Positions 6,044 to 6,501 of a stretch of 6,501 nucleotides of DNA are shown here, in pieces. The stretch spans positions 1-6,501 of the forward strand of contig JAKBAU010000209.1 in assembly GCA_021808875.1 (NCBI GenBank), given 5' to 3'. Every line of letters begins with the position of its first letter. Position 1 is the first letter of the stretch. This DNA comes from Pseudomonadota bacterium (GTDB lineage Bacteria > Pseudomonadota > Alphaproteobacteria > Micropepsales > Micropepsaceae). Under the pieces are notes generated by a model, which was not told the origin of the DNA, did no database searches, and saw only the letters and a program-made list of their open reading frames with translations. The translations under genes and the position numbers were made by a program.

Positions 6044-6501
6044 CTAGCCTTTCTCGATCTCGATGAGGATGCTGTTCGCTGCGACCTGATCACCGATCGC
6101 GACATGAACTGCGATCACGCGCCCGGCAACCGCCGCGGTGACTTCGTGTTCCATCTTCATGGCCTCGAGGACAGCAAGTGATGCACCCTCGCGCACATCG
6201 GCGCCGGCCTCGACGTGAAGCCGCAGGATTCGCCCATGCATCGGGGCCCGTACATGCCCGCCCTGCACTGCGTCTTCCGCGCCTTTGATGTGCAGGAGCT
6301 GGTTTTCAAACGCGAAGAGCCGGCCATCGAGCGCAAGCTCAAGGCGGCCGCTCTCGGCATGATAGCAACAGGAAAGTGCCACCCCGTCCAGCCGCACACG
6401 CGCCATGCCCTCGGCACAGGCGAGAATTTCGACCATGAAATCGGTGCCGTCACTGGTGACGCGGTAGCCATCGCCCCCGAGCGCCGTCACCGAGAAATCT
6501 C
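6044..6501 (-). CDS. Biotin-dependent acyl-CoA carboxylase alpha subunit, C-terminal part (N-terminus beyond window)
   Basis: The last 151 residues of a larger protein are visible; the reading frame enters from the right edge. The first 85 or so (GYRVTSDGTDFMVEIL onwards) resemble the beta-rich linker (BT) domain that joins biotin carboxylase to carrier in propionyl-, methylcrotonyl- and geranyl-CoA carboxylases. The final 70 or so form a biotinyl carrier domain: APMHGRILRLHVEAG, then EAMKMEHEV with the biotinylated lysine encoded at 6155-6157, then the symmetrical half AGRVIAVHVAIGDQV. The protein ends LIEIEKG and TAG. The missing part should be the ATP-grasp biotin carboxylase, and a carboxyltransferase (beta) gene is expected nearby, outside the window. 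The operon favours an acyl-CoA carboxylase of the methylcrotonyl/geranyl or propionyl type over pyruvate carboxylase, but the acyl substrate cannot be decided from this fragment. The GTG at 6490 is an internal codon, not a start. Confidence 0.93.
   Translation of the reverse strand, partial: DFSVTALGGDGYRVTSDGTDFMVEILACAEGMARVRLDGVALSCCYHAESGRLELALDGRLFAFENQLLHIKGAEDAVQGGHVRAPMHGRILRLHVEAGADVREGASLAVLEAMKMEHEVTAAVAGRVIAVHVAIGDQVAANSILIEIEKG

Overview
The window looks like ordinary chromosome from a GC-rich, Gram-negative proteobacterium. An alphaproteobacterium is my best guess, from the overall character of the proteins and the purine-rich ribosome binding sites; no 16S or other marker is present. 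Every gene I can support lies on the minus strand, so transcription runs from the right edge towards the left. No mobile element, CRISPR array, tRNA or rRNA was recognised.

Right part (6501 to 1856): a tightly packed operon for acyl-CoA catabolism. In order of transcription it holds (1) the C-terminal end of a biotin-dependent acyl-CoA carboxylase alpha subunit, with its biotinyl-lysine motif, entering from beyond the right edge; (2) a glutathione S-transferase; (3) a first acyl-CoA dehydrogenase with an IVD/LCAD-like helix-G glutamate; (4) a second acyl-CoA dehydrogenase of the FadE26-like kind; (5) a third, divergent acyl-CoA dehydrogenase that lacks a recognisable catalytic base. The gaps between genes are 3, 7, 13 and 10 nt. 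Several Shine-Dalgarno sequences overlap or abut the preceding stop codon, so translation is probably coupled. The most interesting point is that genes 4 and 5 look like the catalytic and non-catalytic halves of a heteromeric acyl-CoA dehydrogenase. The substrate cannot be read from the sequence. The combination suggests breakdown of a branched, isoprenoid or cyclic acyl-CoA, with oxidation by dehydrogenases and carboxylation by the biotin enzyme.

Middle (1855 to 1300): about 556 nt with no gene I can support. It contains a hairpin just downstream of the operon, a cluster of nested inverted repeats around 1505-1611 that might be a structured RNA or a dispersed repeat, and the upstream region of the next gene.

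Left part (1299 to 1): a c-di-GMP signalling protein truncated by the window edge. It has an N-terminal PAS-like region, a degenerate GGDEF domain and an EAL phosphodiesterase domain whose visible catalytic residues are intact. It is probably a separate transcription unit, functionally unrelated to the operon.
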